A stretch of 64,000 nt of DNA from Trichoplax sp. H2 (lineage: Eukaryota > Placozoa > Uniplacotomia > Trichoplacea), in contig NOWV01000004.1 of NCBI GenBank assembly GCA_003344405.1, positions 186,001 to 250,000 of the forward strand, given 5' to 3'. The position numbers and the translations under genes are program-made. The notes below the pieces were generated by a model that saw nothing but the letters and a program-made list of their open reading frames with translations, did no database searches and was not told the origin of the DNA. Every line of letters starts with the position of its first letter. Positions within the stretch are counted from its first letter, which is position 1. This document shows positions 1-13,300 of this stretch, in pieces.

Positions 1-21
1 AGTTTAATCTCTAACTCGCAG

Positions 22-991
22 ATTTCAAAAGAGGAATGGATGTTCCTACGGATTTTAAGATATTATATCTTATTCAAGGATCTTTTTATGTTCACTCATT
101 TTACGCTACCTTATACATGGACGAAAGAAGGAAAGATACGTGGGTTATGCTTATACATCATGCAGTTGCTGATTCGCTGCTTTTTTTTTCCTATTCTGTT
201 AGGTAAGCTACTTATTATAGGCTAGATATATTTTTTAGAAAGGAGCATCATAATTTCGCCAGACGTATGTACTAAAACGTTCTAATTAATCTCTACATCA
301 ATTGAGCAGATACTACAAAATTGCAGCACTTGTTATATTCACCCACGATATCACTGATATCTGCCTCGAGTTTGCTAAAGTCGCCCACTATATGAAACTT
401 CGCGGTGGTAAAAGTTACCAGTCCTTTGATATCATTTCTTCAGTATTTTTCCTTTTTTTCTCTTTTTTATGGTACTTAAAATTTATTTCAAAGATTTACA
501 AACAACTATGATTGATTAGGAGCATAAAGAAGAATAATAACTTCGCTTATGTCTTGACAGGATGGTATTTAGGCTGTACTTATACCCTATTAAAGTTTTA
601 TATACCGCTGGACATTTAGCAGCTTACATAATCCCGGATGGGCCGTTCTATTACAGCCTAAACAGTTTGTTATGGATACTTTTCGCCATGAATATATATT
701 GGTTTGGGTTTATATCGACATCATTAATCAAAATTGCATTTGGATTGGAGAAAGAAATCCGGGATTCTCGAGAAGATGAAGAAGAAGAAACAGTTGATAG
801 AATAATTACGAAAGAAACTCATCAGGTATGTGTAGTATTCTTGAATATATCATTTGAAGGAAATTAACAAGAGTAAAATATCTTTTCGAAAGCAGAATTC
901 TTTGAATCATACTGAAAATAATACAAGTGGTAAGAATCATTCGGATACCAATTCATCTACCTCGAAAAATGATATTCGGCGCCGACATTAA
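22..991 (+). CDS. Ceramide synthase (CerS/LASS, TLC domain), C-terminal part; 5' exons lie outside the window
   Basis: Acyl-CoA-dependent N-acylation of sphingoid bases in the ER membrane. Four exons join in phase: 22-202, 310-471, 561-825 and 896-991 (stop TAA). The sequence opens at an acceptor (cag at 19-21), so the start codon and N-terminal part lie upstream. The Lag1 motif is complete: RKDTWVMLIHH contains the two essential histidines, followed by SYSVRYYKIAALVIFTHD with the second acidic patch and then ICLEFAK. More hydrophobic helices follow, then an acidic cytosolic tail (EKEIRDSREDEEEE) typical of ceramide synthases, and an Asn/Ser-rich end (last residues KNDIRRRH). About 234 residues are visible. 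The family call is firm; the paralogue cannot be assigned. Confidence 0.9.
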
Positions 992-3900
992 TACTGGATA
1001 GAACTTACTTTCACATAATCAGCAGTTATCGGTTATTACTTGCACTGGGTTGTTTAATTAATTTGCTAGTGTACCATGTCTTTATAATATTGTTAGTATG
1101 GCGTTTGCTACTTAAAATTGTAGTCGAGCAACAATTTCGCAAGTACGCATGTACAAAATTTTCCAAACTTGCTAGATTTCGCACTAGTCAAATATATCAC
1201 TTAACCATAGCATCATTTATAGTCAAACTTTAAAGCTTTGCCACTTGCAGTTGGTGGTTGTGTTCTTATCATGAAGAAGTACATTAAGATATACGCTAAT
1301 TTCCTATTAGAAGTATTAAAAATTATCTTTTCGCAATTAAGTTACACGAGTGCTCAGATGTTTTTATAATTTATGTAACTTTAACTTGCCATGTTGTTGC
1401 ATTATCTTAGTTAATTTTGTGTTCAAAAAAGATCGCATAACACTACATATTAAATTTTTTATCGAAATTCATGTGGCAGTCTTATTTTGCAATGATAACT
1501 TATGAAAAATAGTATTTCTATTACTGTACGGGCTCCATACACGGACAGTGTCTACATTTTCGTATATTCGGAATCTGGACTACAATTTTCGGCTGAGCTC
1601 ATGTAGCGATTGATACCCTAAATATCTGTCCCTTACCTATACCTTTCAATGCCGGTTAAATACTTCGTAAAGCAGTATCAACGTAATTTTATCTTTCATT
1701 AATAAGGAAATCTCCTGCCTTAGTACTTATTCAGAGTTATACTTATACCCATTGTAAACAGATTGACTTTTAGTATTATAGCTTTAGATAATGGATGGAA
1801 GACTGTAATAGTGCTTTAGTGAGATATTCAATTTAGGGAATAAAATCTGCCATGTTATATCTCGAAAAGCACATGCGCTAAATTTACTAAAGCGGATCAG
1901 AAATAAAGACGAATAAATTTAAAAGACTCGATTGTACAATATAGAAAACTTTGCGTCTGAAATGTCGTTTCACTTCTGTGTTAAAAAATTTTTGTATCCG
2001 AATTCGTAATCAAATTGATTTAAATGTACACATATGTACGTTCAGTGATGGAAATTTCTTTATAGAATGAATTTAAACTTCGCGACACATATCGCAATAT
2101 TGCGACTAATTAAGAAATCTTAAAGAAAATACTAATTACAGTTCTAGTACTATCATCGCAGTAGGCGACATAGGATAGCCTTGCAACAAATCTAAGTAAC
2201 TGGCTGTAGGCGCATCACTACTATAGCCGAGCTAATCACATTTTCGATAGCAGTCAATCTCTCAAGATTCCAGTAAATCTGGCTATATACTAGCTCGTAT
2301 ACCCTCCATCAGTGATTCAGTACCGTTGTAAATTTGGTAACCGAAACATTTTAAATTTAAATCCGAAATAAATATATTTCACTCTTAAATAGTTATCTAT
2401 TCAGATTCTAATGTCATAACCTGAATTTTATACAGATGCCGAATATTATAAAACATGCTTTATGATGTTTCGAGCATAACATATATTAACGAAGGTAAAA
2501 ATTCAGATCAATCCAATAAATCGTGGCTCAATTGAAATTCCTTATCAATAAAGGATCTAGTATATTAACTACCATCCATTGTGAATCGAAGTCACATCGC
2601 GTGTATGTATATTCGCGCGTACTAATGGTAAAAGCGTCAAAATGACTACATTAACTTTCGTACCGGCTTCTGGAGCAAACAGTGTTCATAAACTTTAATA
2701 ATTACTTAGCGAAATGTGCTGCTTCATAAAATTAATTAATATACCGTACCAATTAAAGTAGTAATTTGAAATAGTGTTCCTATAGCTCAGAGCCTCCATA
2801 ACCTTAGTCCTGAACGTGTATGCAAATTTCCGTATCAAAGCATGATAATTCTTTTAGTCTTCATAAATGTTCTTACAATTATAGTTTTATATCATTTTAA
2901 CATTTTCAAATCTAAAAGATTTATTTCTGATTACTTAATTAAGTAATCAATCAGATACTGCATACTTTTATTCGAATTTATTTAGTCTTCGTTTACAGAT
3001 TGGTTATACAGTATATCGTATCAACAATTATTGAAATTTAATATGATCATACCATCATATCAAGTTTCTATACCTTAGAAAACGCATATACGCATATGTA
3101 TGGGGATAGAGGAAACAAACAATTGCATCTGTATAAATCAATAAACAGTTGAACACCATTCAAAAGATCAATGTAGTTGCTAAATAGCTGATCTTACTAT
3201 GTAACGCTCTTATTTCGATACAGACTATGCGATTCCAGCCTAAGACAGTTCTAGTCTCCTAGAGATTTACAGGAAAAATTAAAAGTTAACGCACCTTTCA
3301 TATTAATGATAGGTAACATGGACATAACGTATCTATGAATTCAGTAGTTAACGACAGTCGAATAGCTTTAAAGCATACTAGCATAAAGCCTGCTTGCTTC
3401 GAAGTGACTTAATTCGGCTGAAGATAATACCTGCTATACTAGCAGTGGCTATAGGTTGCTATACGAATAAAAATATTTAGTGTTTATGCAAGATAAAATT
3501 GCAGTTCTAGGTCGGTTCTTGCATAATATTATTACGTATTATATAGCATAAACCTACGGCTTATGATATACTATTTCCGTAACGATTTAAGAAGTACTTA
3601 ATGGTGTACCTACAAATAGTTACAATATATTGCTAACTACGAAAGCATAACGCCACCTGAAACTAGGTTTTTTAAGCCCATAATAGGTTCTAAATAGATT
3701 ATGAGGCTACACACTGTTAAAAAAAATCGAAATAAAAAGACCAAGCGATGATCGATGAAGAGCTTATGGACGCTAACAGCCGCTTAGCATAGTAAATGGC
3801 ACCTTAAAGTTTTACTCCTTTAGTGCTACTTTGCTTGAATATTTGATATAGCCGATACTAAGATGCTCAACCATGTGTAGTGACAACCTAAATTTGAAAC

Positions 3901-4122
3901 TGCATTTCCTGCCATTCTGTATATACAACCTGAGATTTCGCTATAGATTACTTAAGTCCATAGGCCACATAAACCCACATAAAAAGCTGCGAAGGCGTAG
4001 AATGTTCATGATAGTGTCACTTTCAAACTTTCGGTAAGATGTAATCTATGGTGAAACTTATAGTTTCCTAGGATTTACTGAGGTATTTAGGATACTCGCA
4101 TTTTTAACACAAATGATATAAC
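992..4122. other. Intergenic AT-rich stretch with no supported gene
   Basis: About 3.1 kb between the 3' ends of the ceramide synthase (+) and the ankyrin gene (-). All frames are broken by frequent stops and I see no exon with flanking splice sites matching a known family. It should contain the 3' UTRs of both genes. A short ATG frame of 16 codons on the minus strand near 1.6 kb is within chance. Confidence 0.6.
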
Positions 4123-5343
4123 TTAAATTAAAGTAGATTCATCATTATCAAAGGCAACGTTTCTCATCTTATACTTTTGGTAAGACTTTTGCTTGCTAGT
4201 CGGTGATATTTGATCAGTGTTAATATTATCACTATAGGGTCTTTCCTCTACCATTAAAGCCTTTGAGCGTAGAGGTGGAAGTGTATTTCTTCGCTTGATT
4301 CGCGATTCCGACTCAAGGGGATGTAATGGATGTTTTGACAGTTCATTTTGATAGTGAAAAAGGTTTCGCTCGTTCATTGAGCTAGAGTGTTGCAGTATCC
4401 CTTGATCAAATAAAAATAAAGGCTCAGAGGGCAAGCTGTGCGGTAATTGATCGTTATAAAACGTTAATTTATGCGGTTTGCCATGTAGTGCATCAGTGGC
4501 CACATCGCTGTTATGACGAGATCTGAAATTATTAGAATAAATTTCTGGATGATCCTTTCTCTGTAGTTGTGGCAGCGCACTACTATTTGGCCTGTTTACG
4601 AGATCTTCAGAACATTTTTCAGTTGATAATCCATATAATTTTTGACTACTCTTAGTATCAGTTATAATGGCAGAATTACGATTATGCCAATATTCACTGC
4701 TCATCGAAAAAAAATTCGTGCTTTCGGTTACTATTGAAATATCGGATGATTGAAGTCCTTGACTCGAATTATTACAGAAGACAGAAGAATCACGATAATC
4801 TAATCTGTCTGCTTGACTGAATTCTATTAGTTCACTATTCGGCTGCATTTTCAGCTTGTCAACAAGATCTTTTAACTTATGACTACCGTACTTGCTTTCT
4901 AAGAGCTTTCGTTCGTCCTTCCTTAATGATATTCTGTTATTTCTAAAATACGATAGCAATGTTACTACAGCGTCCGTATTGTTGGCTCTTATGGCTGATG
5001 TTAATGCTGTATCGCCGTCATGATTAATCAGTTGCGATTTCGCGTGATGTTCCAATAGCATCCTAATAATATTCGCATTAGTAAAATTTTGGCAAGCTAA
5101 AATAATTGCTGTATTACCACGATAGTCTGTACAATTCGGGTCAGCATTTCTGTCCAGAATAAACTTGATCATTTTTTCTCCAGATTCAGTCCATTTAACG
5201 TTATTTCTGCAAGCTACCATTAAAGGAGTTTGCTTGTTTTCATCTTTGGAATTAATATATGCTCCTCCGTCAATGAGTACACGAGCTAAGCGCAATTGTC
5301 CTTTAGATACTGCTTCCATTAAAGCTTTGCCTTCCGGACTCAT
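4123..5343 (-). CDS. Ankyrin-repeat protein, ANKRD34-like, single exon
   Basis: A 406-residue uninterrupted ORF. The first ~150 residues form about four ankyrin repeats with clear consensus pieces: KALMEAVSKGQLRLARVLI at residues ~6-24, QTPLMVACRNN, KFILDRNADPNCTDYRGNTA and LINHDGDTALTSAI. Order, spacing and the short charged segment after the last repeat resemble vertebrate ANKRD34A/B/C, which are also largely single-exon. The remaining ~250 residues are Ser/Asn/His-rich and probably disordered (for example RIKRRNTLPPLRSKA near the end). An in-frame TAA lies six codons upstream of the ATG, so this is the first available start. The ANKRD34 assignment rests on the repeat region only; any small multi-ankyrin adaptor is an alternative. 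Confidence 0.75.
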   Translation of the reverse strand: MSPEGKALMEAVSKGQLRLARVLIDGGAYINSKDENKQTPLMVACRNNVKWTESGEKMIKFILDRNADPNCTDYRGNTAIILACQNFTNANIIRMLLEHHAKSQLINHDGDTALTSAIRANNTDAVVTLLSYFRNNRISLRKDERKLLESKYGSHKLKDLVDKLKMQPNSELIEFSQADRLDYRDSSVFCNNSSQGLQSSDISIVTESTNFFSMSSEYWHNRNSAIITDTKSSQKLYGLSTEKCSEDLVNRPNSSALPQLQRKDHPEIYSNNFRSRHNSDVATDALHGKPHKLTFYNDQLPHSLPSEPLFLFDQGILQHSSSMNERNLFHYQNELSKHPLHPLESESRIKRRNTLPPLRSKALMVEERPYSDNINTDQISPTSKQKSYQKYKMRNVAFDNDESTLI

Positions 5344-8300
5344 TACCGCACAATAACATTAGTTACTAGACGAGAATAGGATAGAAATCAAATTTTATGA
5401 TATAAAAATGAAACTACAGTTCATACGCGAAAGGAGTTCCTTATAACTTCAGATGTTATTAACAGTTTTAAGGGATACGAACAAAATATTTTCCACGGAT
5501 CATAAAATAGGCGTCTGATGTTTGAACACAACTATAAAACAGAGTGTTATGGCTAAACTGGATTTCCTCGAAAATTTTCTTGTAAATAAATTTAGATTCT
5601 AGGATATAAGATCACAAACACATCAACTCTCTACTTTATTAGAAGTATCATATTTCGTAATAAATTTGTGAATATATACCACATTCGTAATTTGTTAAGT
5701 TAAATATCAAACAAAGAGACAAAGTGGATCATCTTCAGAGACTTGATGGATTAATAAATAATACATATACATTTACGTCTTAATAATAGTATGTTTTAGA
5801 AGTCTAATGTTGTTATCGCCGAAACTAGTCGAATATACTATCATCAAGACTTCGAAACATTGTCTAAAAAATCGTGGCGACTGATCTCAAGATTGTCTTC
5901 TAATTAATATTAATATGGTTCCGGTCTATTCACTATTTAGTTTTAGCAAAAGATGGGTATAATAAATTATTGATATTATTCACAGTTAATTCAATATATT
6001 TATTACTATAAACAAAATTGTGATACATAGTACATTACTACAAACTGCTATGAACTACAGATCATTGAGCAAGCTATCAATCGTGTAATGATCTCGTATT
6101 ACAGGACCATAACATTACTATTTCTTTATGTTTTGTATAGTAGTATGTATATTACAGTATACTGAGTAAAAATATAATATTTTATTGTATGTATATTTAA
6201 ATTATTACTCTTATTATGATTATTAGATGCGGTAACATTTAGCTTTATGTTCTACATATACTGCACTTGTGGATTTGATGATGAGAGAAATATTTACGAT
6301 GTGACTTTATGCTACTAACATTAAGAATAAAGGAAAAGTAATAAAATATATGCAAAATAAGTGTACTCCGTTCCTTTACGTTCTTAAGCTCTATCACATA
6401 ACATTACGCGTCGGTCTCGTTATTGCTACCCCCGTCAGTAATTAATAATACGCATTACGGTATATTTAACTAATTATATCGATAACTATTGATACCAATT
6501 TTAAGTATATTTACTCTGAAAATAATGACAGCATTTACTGTAATCGGGTATATACCTAAAGTGTATAGTATCTGCTGTATAGAACGTGTATATATATAAT
6601 TTCTTCGACGTGCTCACAAAATGTTAACATTTGATACAGTCCCGTGGACATGATATAAACCATAGAAGCATGATGATGTGTGCTATAATATTCTGTCATT
6701 AATTGCTATCATAAAGCATTGATAAGTAAAATGATGATAATTAAATTATACGATAGAACTATACACAAATTATAAGAAGTCCCTATTGATAAAGAATTCT
6801 AGTAAGCTGAAATTAGAATATTATTCATTTTTATAAGGTGAACTATAAAGTTCGTGCACTCGTAGGATGCTATACACATAATCGTAAATATAAATGCAAC
6901 GACATATTATGGATTTATGATCTTTCTTATTTAAAAAAGTTAAATTTCCTAAGATCCTAATACTTGCGAGTAAAAAAATATTTATGAAATCATCTCGTGT
7001 ATTGAATCATATTGTATACAAGTATGTATTGAAGTATGAGAATGACTTTAAAAATAGTAAAAATGTATATATTCAATTTCGATTGCTGATAGATTACAAT
7101 CCTGTTCCTATTTATAGTTCACACTTAAGAAATTATGAGATATCTGTACAATCTCTGTGCTACAGATCAATCAAGTAAAGAATGGAGAACGTGCATTTCA
7201 TATATGATGCTTATCCTTCCTTTTTGTTTCATTTTTAAACATGAAATTACGTTCTTCGTAAAATCAATTTCTTATGCCTTAAATATTTTGGAGACAAAAT
7301 GTTGGGTAAAAATCCTGCGATATCCTCCTAGTGTGCGTGATAATAGAAACGAAAGGGGAAACGTTAATTTCTTTATGATAAAAGAAATCCGTAAATCCTT
7401 TCTCATTTCCAAAAAATAAATATCGATATTTGAAGGATTCAAAAGCTATATCAAAATTTTTCTAATAGTATCGTCACAATGTAAAACAGTCTAATTCCTC
7501 TGTATTGCGCAAGTCGAAGTATCTTTTTATCATATTTTCTAAAGAATAACTTAGTCGCGCATAATATGTATACCGAAGTAATATCCTTTTACATATTATT
7601 GTATTGTAACAACACGATTATCCATTATTATAGAATGTATTAAAAGTATTGAAAACTTCTTTATATATATCTTAACAATCAGAAATGCTAAAAAGTTGAG
7701 ACTTCTGTACACTATTTCAAGACGATTTCATTTCATACCTAAGATTTTTATACCTTATCGAAACAAGCCACAATAGCGTATACGCTCGTTTTATCTAATT
7801 ATCTAGAACTTACCATACTGTACAGTACAACCCTATAAATAATGAGTTACGCTATGTTTACTTAGTATCTTTTGTGAATACATTTTAATCCCCAAATTGA
7901 CCATAATAAGAATATCAGTCACCAAAAAGATTAATAGAGATCGTTATGAAAAAGAACAGTTTCGAAAAGGTATTTTTATCAAAGAGAAGAGGTACTTTGT
8001 GGCCATACAGATCAATATAAGTAAAGGATCGGTTGCATATTTTAATTTACGTAAAATTATCCCTTTGGACCGAGAGTTATGAGAACAAACCTTACTGAGT
8101 AAAAACTCCAATTTCATTATAAGTAATTTAAAGTTCCTTATTTGTTTATTGTGCTATGGAAGCACCGTAGTTGGTCTATAATTCTAATCTCTATATCAGA
8201 GACGGCATCTGTCACAAAACAGCTTTGCAACAAGATAACGTAATATACGATCAATAAGTCAACTCCTCGAACCACGTATCAAGGAACGATATCTGTACTA

Positions 8301-9205
8301 TCACAAACACTTTTGCTCTACTAGCAGACTACACAAAGACTTAAACGCCTCGTATTTTACGTTAAACACTAAGTTGGAGAATTCTTTTTATTTCACGATA
8401 TACTGCATTTATATACTACTCCTCAATAGTTTAGGAGTCATAGTTAATACAATTAACCTCGGAATCATTTACTGAATTAGATATTAAGTTTAGCTACTGC
8501 TCCCTTAATGCAGACAACAGTATTTACGAATATAGACATGTAATGACTAATACAGAATAGTCAGATTACGATATGTCCCATCACGGAACATTTCCATGAT
8601 AATTTACAATCTACCATAAGTAAATTACAATATAATGATTCGAACTGTAAGTAGATGATTTGCATTCCCTATTATAACTATTAATTTCAGTATGTGTATA
8701 AGTGTCACTGTCATAAAAAGTCAGTGCTATATTAAAACACAGTATATCCAAATTAGAAATTAACTAAATAAGGATAGTCTAACAGAATTATCCTAACATA
8801 GATATTTCTACTGTAATACAGTATTTAACACTGTAACAGCATCATAAAAGGTAGTGAAAATATTTTAATTACTTCTCAGAGCACTTCGACAAGTTAAATT
8901 ATTCACATGGAGCAAAATTTACTTCTAATTGTTAATCGGATTTTGAATCAATAAATATCGAAGTAATTTAATGCAGATACTCGAATCAACTACAGATGAT
9001 CAAAAATATTTATAATGATGGCAAGTCTGAAAAGGATACGAGCACTGTGCATCGTAGTTTATATTGAGTATGCATAGACGATGTGATGTGTGCTTCTAAA
9101 CAATATACCATTATACATATTAAATACAACGAGGAATATTGCTCAGATATTTATGTGTCGGTACTGTATTTCGCATACAACAGACGCCATGTTTACTAAG
9201 GTGAC
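5344..9205. other. Gene-poor AT-rich stretch
   Basis: About 3.9 kb upstream of the ankyrin gene, containing its promoter. The ORFs present are under 100 codons, have AT-driven composition (Ile, Tyr, Lys, Phe) and no neighbouring splice signals I trust. No RNA gene, array or mobile element recognised. No GTAC array is seen next to the ankyrin start. Confidence 0.5.
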
Positions 9206-9210
9206 GTTGG

Positions 9211-9222
9211 GTATATAAAAGC
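9211..9222 (+). promoter_or_regulatory. TATA box, GTATATAAAAGC
   Basis: A textbook TATA box about 38 bp before the ATG of the short membrane-protein frame at 9249. Consensus TATAWAAR is matched exactly. No other gene start lies close downstream. AT-rich DNA makes chance matches common, but the GC-flanked context (gttggG...AGCAAGG) is less likely by chance. Confidence 0.35.
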
Positions 9223-9248
9223 AAGGTTCTTACTACCATTCATCAGAA

Positions 9249-9407
9249 ATGAAGAGTAAGGCTATCAATAATACCATGAACTATATACAGTAGACTATAG
9301 AGACTTTGGATTACTTACTGCTATATATCATACTGCTATACTACGTCTTCTACCAATATAGGCGTACATATATATTGCATGTATTACTAGGACTGTATTT
9401 ATTAGCA
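9249..9407 (+). CDS. Possible 5' end of a small multi-pass membrane protein (speculative)
   Basis: ATG AAG A at 9249-9255 is followed by GTAAGG, and an acceptor (ctatag) ends at about 9300. The next 36 codons are open and strongly hydrophobic (TLDYLLLYIILLYYVFYQY then RRTYILHVLLGLYLLAS) and end at a consensus donor (TCA|GTAAGT, 9408). The phases agree (A+AG), which would give a protein beginning MKKTLDYLLLYI. The implied 45-bp first intron is shorter than any other intron in the window, so this may be chance. Later exons are not identified; another hydrophobic open stretch lies at ~10.08-10.17 kb. No family recognised. Confidence 0.25.
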
Positions 9408-9999
9408 TCAGTAAGTACATAATATAATTGCTAGATAGTTTATTATATGATCTTTGATATAGAATATGTTTACACGTACAATTATATACAAAAAATTAGG
9501 GTTTAACGTTTTACCTTACATAAATACAACTCGATTTCCCTTACTTGTGGTGCACAATGCCATTAATTAATAAATTACTTGAGCATTCTCGTTGTTAACT
9601 TAAGAAGGCTTAGTTCTCTTTTTCCTTGATATACTAGTTCTATTATGATCATTTATAATTATAATTGGCTGAATGTTGTACTTATATTCCCGAAATAATA
9701 ACCAGTTACTCTCATAACAACATAAAACTTCAATTTATCCTTGTAAACAAGTTTTTCTTATACCACTTTCACTCTAAATTACTGTCTCATTCGATGATAT
9801 TTTTGTTCATGATTATATCTTTACTCTTTCCGCTAATAAGCTACTAAACTACGATTAAGCCCAGTCGAACGAATTTCCTAATCTTTTATTTATCGTATTA
9901 GACAAGGAATATTCTAATTATGAAGCGACTTGCTATGATCGATAATTAATTATCAAATGGAGTAGCCAGTCTATAACACCGTTTTACTATCAGTGCACT

Positions 10000-10317
10000 G
10001 TGAAAAACCCAAAAGCGTGGATATACAGTAGTCTAAATTTTCAAATTTACCTTATTAATAGCTACTTCAGTTCAGCAGACCCTTGTTTGGAAGTTGGTTG
10101 TAATTTACCTTACGTAATTGGATGCTATCAGTTATTCATTTTTATGATGATTTTAATTGTTGCTAATGTTTCGTTAGTAAGTATATTATTGTATCTCATT
10201 AAGCGTATGCGTACTAATTTGGGTACATGGAGACACATTAGCGCCAATATTGTAATATTTCTAGCTAAAACTGAAGTGACCCGCGCGAGATATGGTTATA
10301 TTTCTATTCGAATTTGA
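10000..10317 (+). other. Open hydrophobic segment, possible membrane-protein exon
   Basis: The frame is open for about 105 codons, with no ATG at its start. It reads PCLEVGCNLPYVIGCYQ, then a ~25-residue hydrophobic helix (LFIFMMILIVANVSLV...), then a basic KRMR turn, as in a transmembrane segment followed by a cytosolic loop. A consensus donor (TTA|GTAAGT) occurs at ~10174, inside the hydrophobic part. It may be an exon of the putative gene starting at 9249 or an independent gene. The length is within reach of chance in this base composition. Confidence 0.2.
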
Positions 10318-13300
10318 TATTTAGCTGAGGGACAGATTCCGTTTAATGCATTCGTACAAGCATTCACATTTTACTATTTGAATCGTAACATACGCGTATA
10401 AATCTTTGTAAAACGAAAATATTCTGCAATTTTTACCTTCAGATGATTCAGGAATCCTATCGTGCCAATAATATATAAATATTAAAATCGATCTTTAATT
10501 ATTGGATAGAAACAAAAAATCAAAATTTAGAGTGTTAAAAAAAAATTTTAAATAATCACTGCGACGTATGTAAATGAGTTACTTTAATATGAGTTTTTGT
10601 TTTCAATAGATGCGTATGTTTCTAACCTTTAGAGGTAAATTAGTGTATGCTCGTATAAGACGATTAATAATACATATTCTAATCTGATAGTTATCTGTAA
10701 CCTGCCACTTACTTCAAAATCTATTGTTCGATTCCTTTTATTTATAGAATGACCTATACTTCGAGTTTTTGTACACAAAGTTTATTGTTGAGCTTCTTGT
10801 ATCATATAGGGAATGGTATCAAGTTTAAAAATTACGCAAGTATCGATTAGTAAAGCAATACCATAGACTACAATCAAGCCGTAGAGGAATTCTTACCATG
10901 CTATAGCTTAGATGGAAATATGCCTTTAAATTACCATGGTTTTCGTTACCTAAAGAAGATGGAATACTATCACTATTATTATTACGAGGCAATTATTATG
11001 AAGAGGTATACAGTATCTAGGATTACTGATAACAAGCTAAATCTAAGGTAGGTATTCTAATTTTATGATAATGCCTGTAAATTTTTTTGTTTGGAAAGTG
11101 AAAGGCTTTAAATTGGTATAGAATTTCGGTAAGGTCTGGATTTCTTTTAATCCAGATAATTACTAATAAGCTATAACATTAAATTTTCTAGGTTATATCA
11201 GTAACATTCTCGAACAACTAGAGAATCAATATCGACTTCTAAACTTTAATGTTCATAGTTCTATTAAATTTGAATGGCACAATAGGGTCTGTATCCAGAA
11301 TAGCTTCTAATAATATACTTAAACTTCGAAGGTATTCAATAATTTGATTATTTTACATTAAATGTTAAAATTTCGTTTCAGTTAAGCAATATTTTTATTA
11401 TATTTCTGCGATATAGTTGTATAAATACATTGCGAAATTTTAATTTGCTAGCAAACAGAAGAAGGCATAAAGACATATTCTGTTATCTCAAATGGTTATC
11501 ATAGGTTCTAAATTTGTGACCAGTCTTTAATCTCTATGAAAAAGCTCGTCCAGCTGATATTAAATTATAGATATTTCAATATACAGCTATATTATTTAGA
11601 TGGTTGACTTACTAGCTCGCACTAATTGACCACTTTGTACACAAGTGCAATCAGAAAGTCGATAGTAGATTGATGAGTATATGCGAACATTCCTTCTAAA
11701 ATATTCTTGAGCGAGTCATATGAACTCCATTTATAATTCATTAATATATTTAAAACTAGACGAAATTAAGCTATTTATAATGTAATAAATGCTCCTTAGT
11801 TTAAATATTAGAAATTATGTGAATGAGGCAATCCAAATAATAACTAACGTATCGCGCAAGGATTAGTGTCAAGTTATTATAAGTTATAGTTATGCATTCG
11901 AAAGAATCAAACAAACAAGTAGAACAAAATAAAGTTATTTATTATTCTACTGCACCACAAAGTTAACTGACAAAGAAAAGAATTATTGTAGAGCAATACA
12001 GCTTAAATAATAAATACATATTATAATTCACCCACGATACAGAACATAGCTACAATATGCTATATCTTAGAACTATTGTATCATACCGAAAAAGTACGTA
12101 ATCAACCACAGTATACAGTAATTATCATAAAAATTATAAGTATGAACCTGATATCTATGTTATGCAAGGTATATTGTTAGATGTAGCAGAGTTTATCGTA
12201 ATTTTCGACTTTATTTGCTAGTATTGGGTATGACTATATTCGATCACTACAATATTCCAAAGGGTATTTCACATTTTCATTTCTATAGAAGCATTTTTCA
12301 CTTTTCTTTTGTAGACAACATTTCCGATATCTCCGGCCTTAATATTATTGAATCAAAATCTATTTCTAAATTCAATTAATCTACTATCATTATTCGTTAC
12401 TAAAGCGTTTGAACCAAATGATGATAATGGATTTTACCATTATGTGATGTTTTCATCTATAATTAAAAATGCAGTAATGTATAAACTCCTAAGATACATA
12501 ATCAATGTTGATTGGTGACGAATATTTCTTGAACATATATTGAATGGAAATTTCATTTCTTCAGTTGATGAGGATTTATTGCTATACATAAAAATCAGAT
12601 TTACTGGTATAAAATATCCTAAATATATGATAATAAGACATTGAAATAAGTATACTTCTTCTAAAGATTTAGTTACGATATAGCTCATTTCTAGTCTGAA
12701 TCAAATGGAATCTTTAACTCTGCAGATGGACTATTGTTATTAAGAAATAAAACTTATTAAAAATCTATCTATTTTGGGAATGTATTAGGTACGTACTAAC
12801 TATAAAATTTAGATTATTTTATTAAACTCATCTATTATCATTTTCAATATTTGCGATCCAGTACTTATTGTTTGAAACAATACAGCAAAAAATGCAGGTG
12901 AAACCAAAGCTTGATTATAAATGCTATATTTCTTATCTGAGGATTAAAAGAATAGCGATAAAAAATGTAGCAAATACTTCCTTCTGAAGAGCTAGTCAAA
13001 TTTCTCTCAAATACAAGTTAAGCATCCAAATTTTAATAAGATAGTCTTGATAGGCGTTACTATGCTTAGAGATAAAAGAATGATGATATCGAACTTGATA
13101 TCCACTTTCAGCTAATAAAATAAACTGCTATAAAATAAAAGATACTAATAGTAAACCCAGCTATATTTTAGCTTATAAAGTACAATTACAAGAAATTTCA
13201 ACAGGCTGCGATTAACGATTTTTTGCAGAATAAAAGGAAATGAATTTTTTGCCACTCTAAGATAAATTCTAATACTTAGAATGGAATAATTCAGGCAAAT

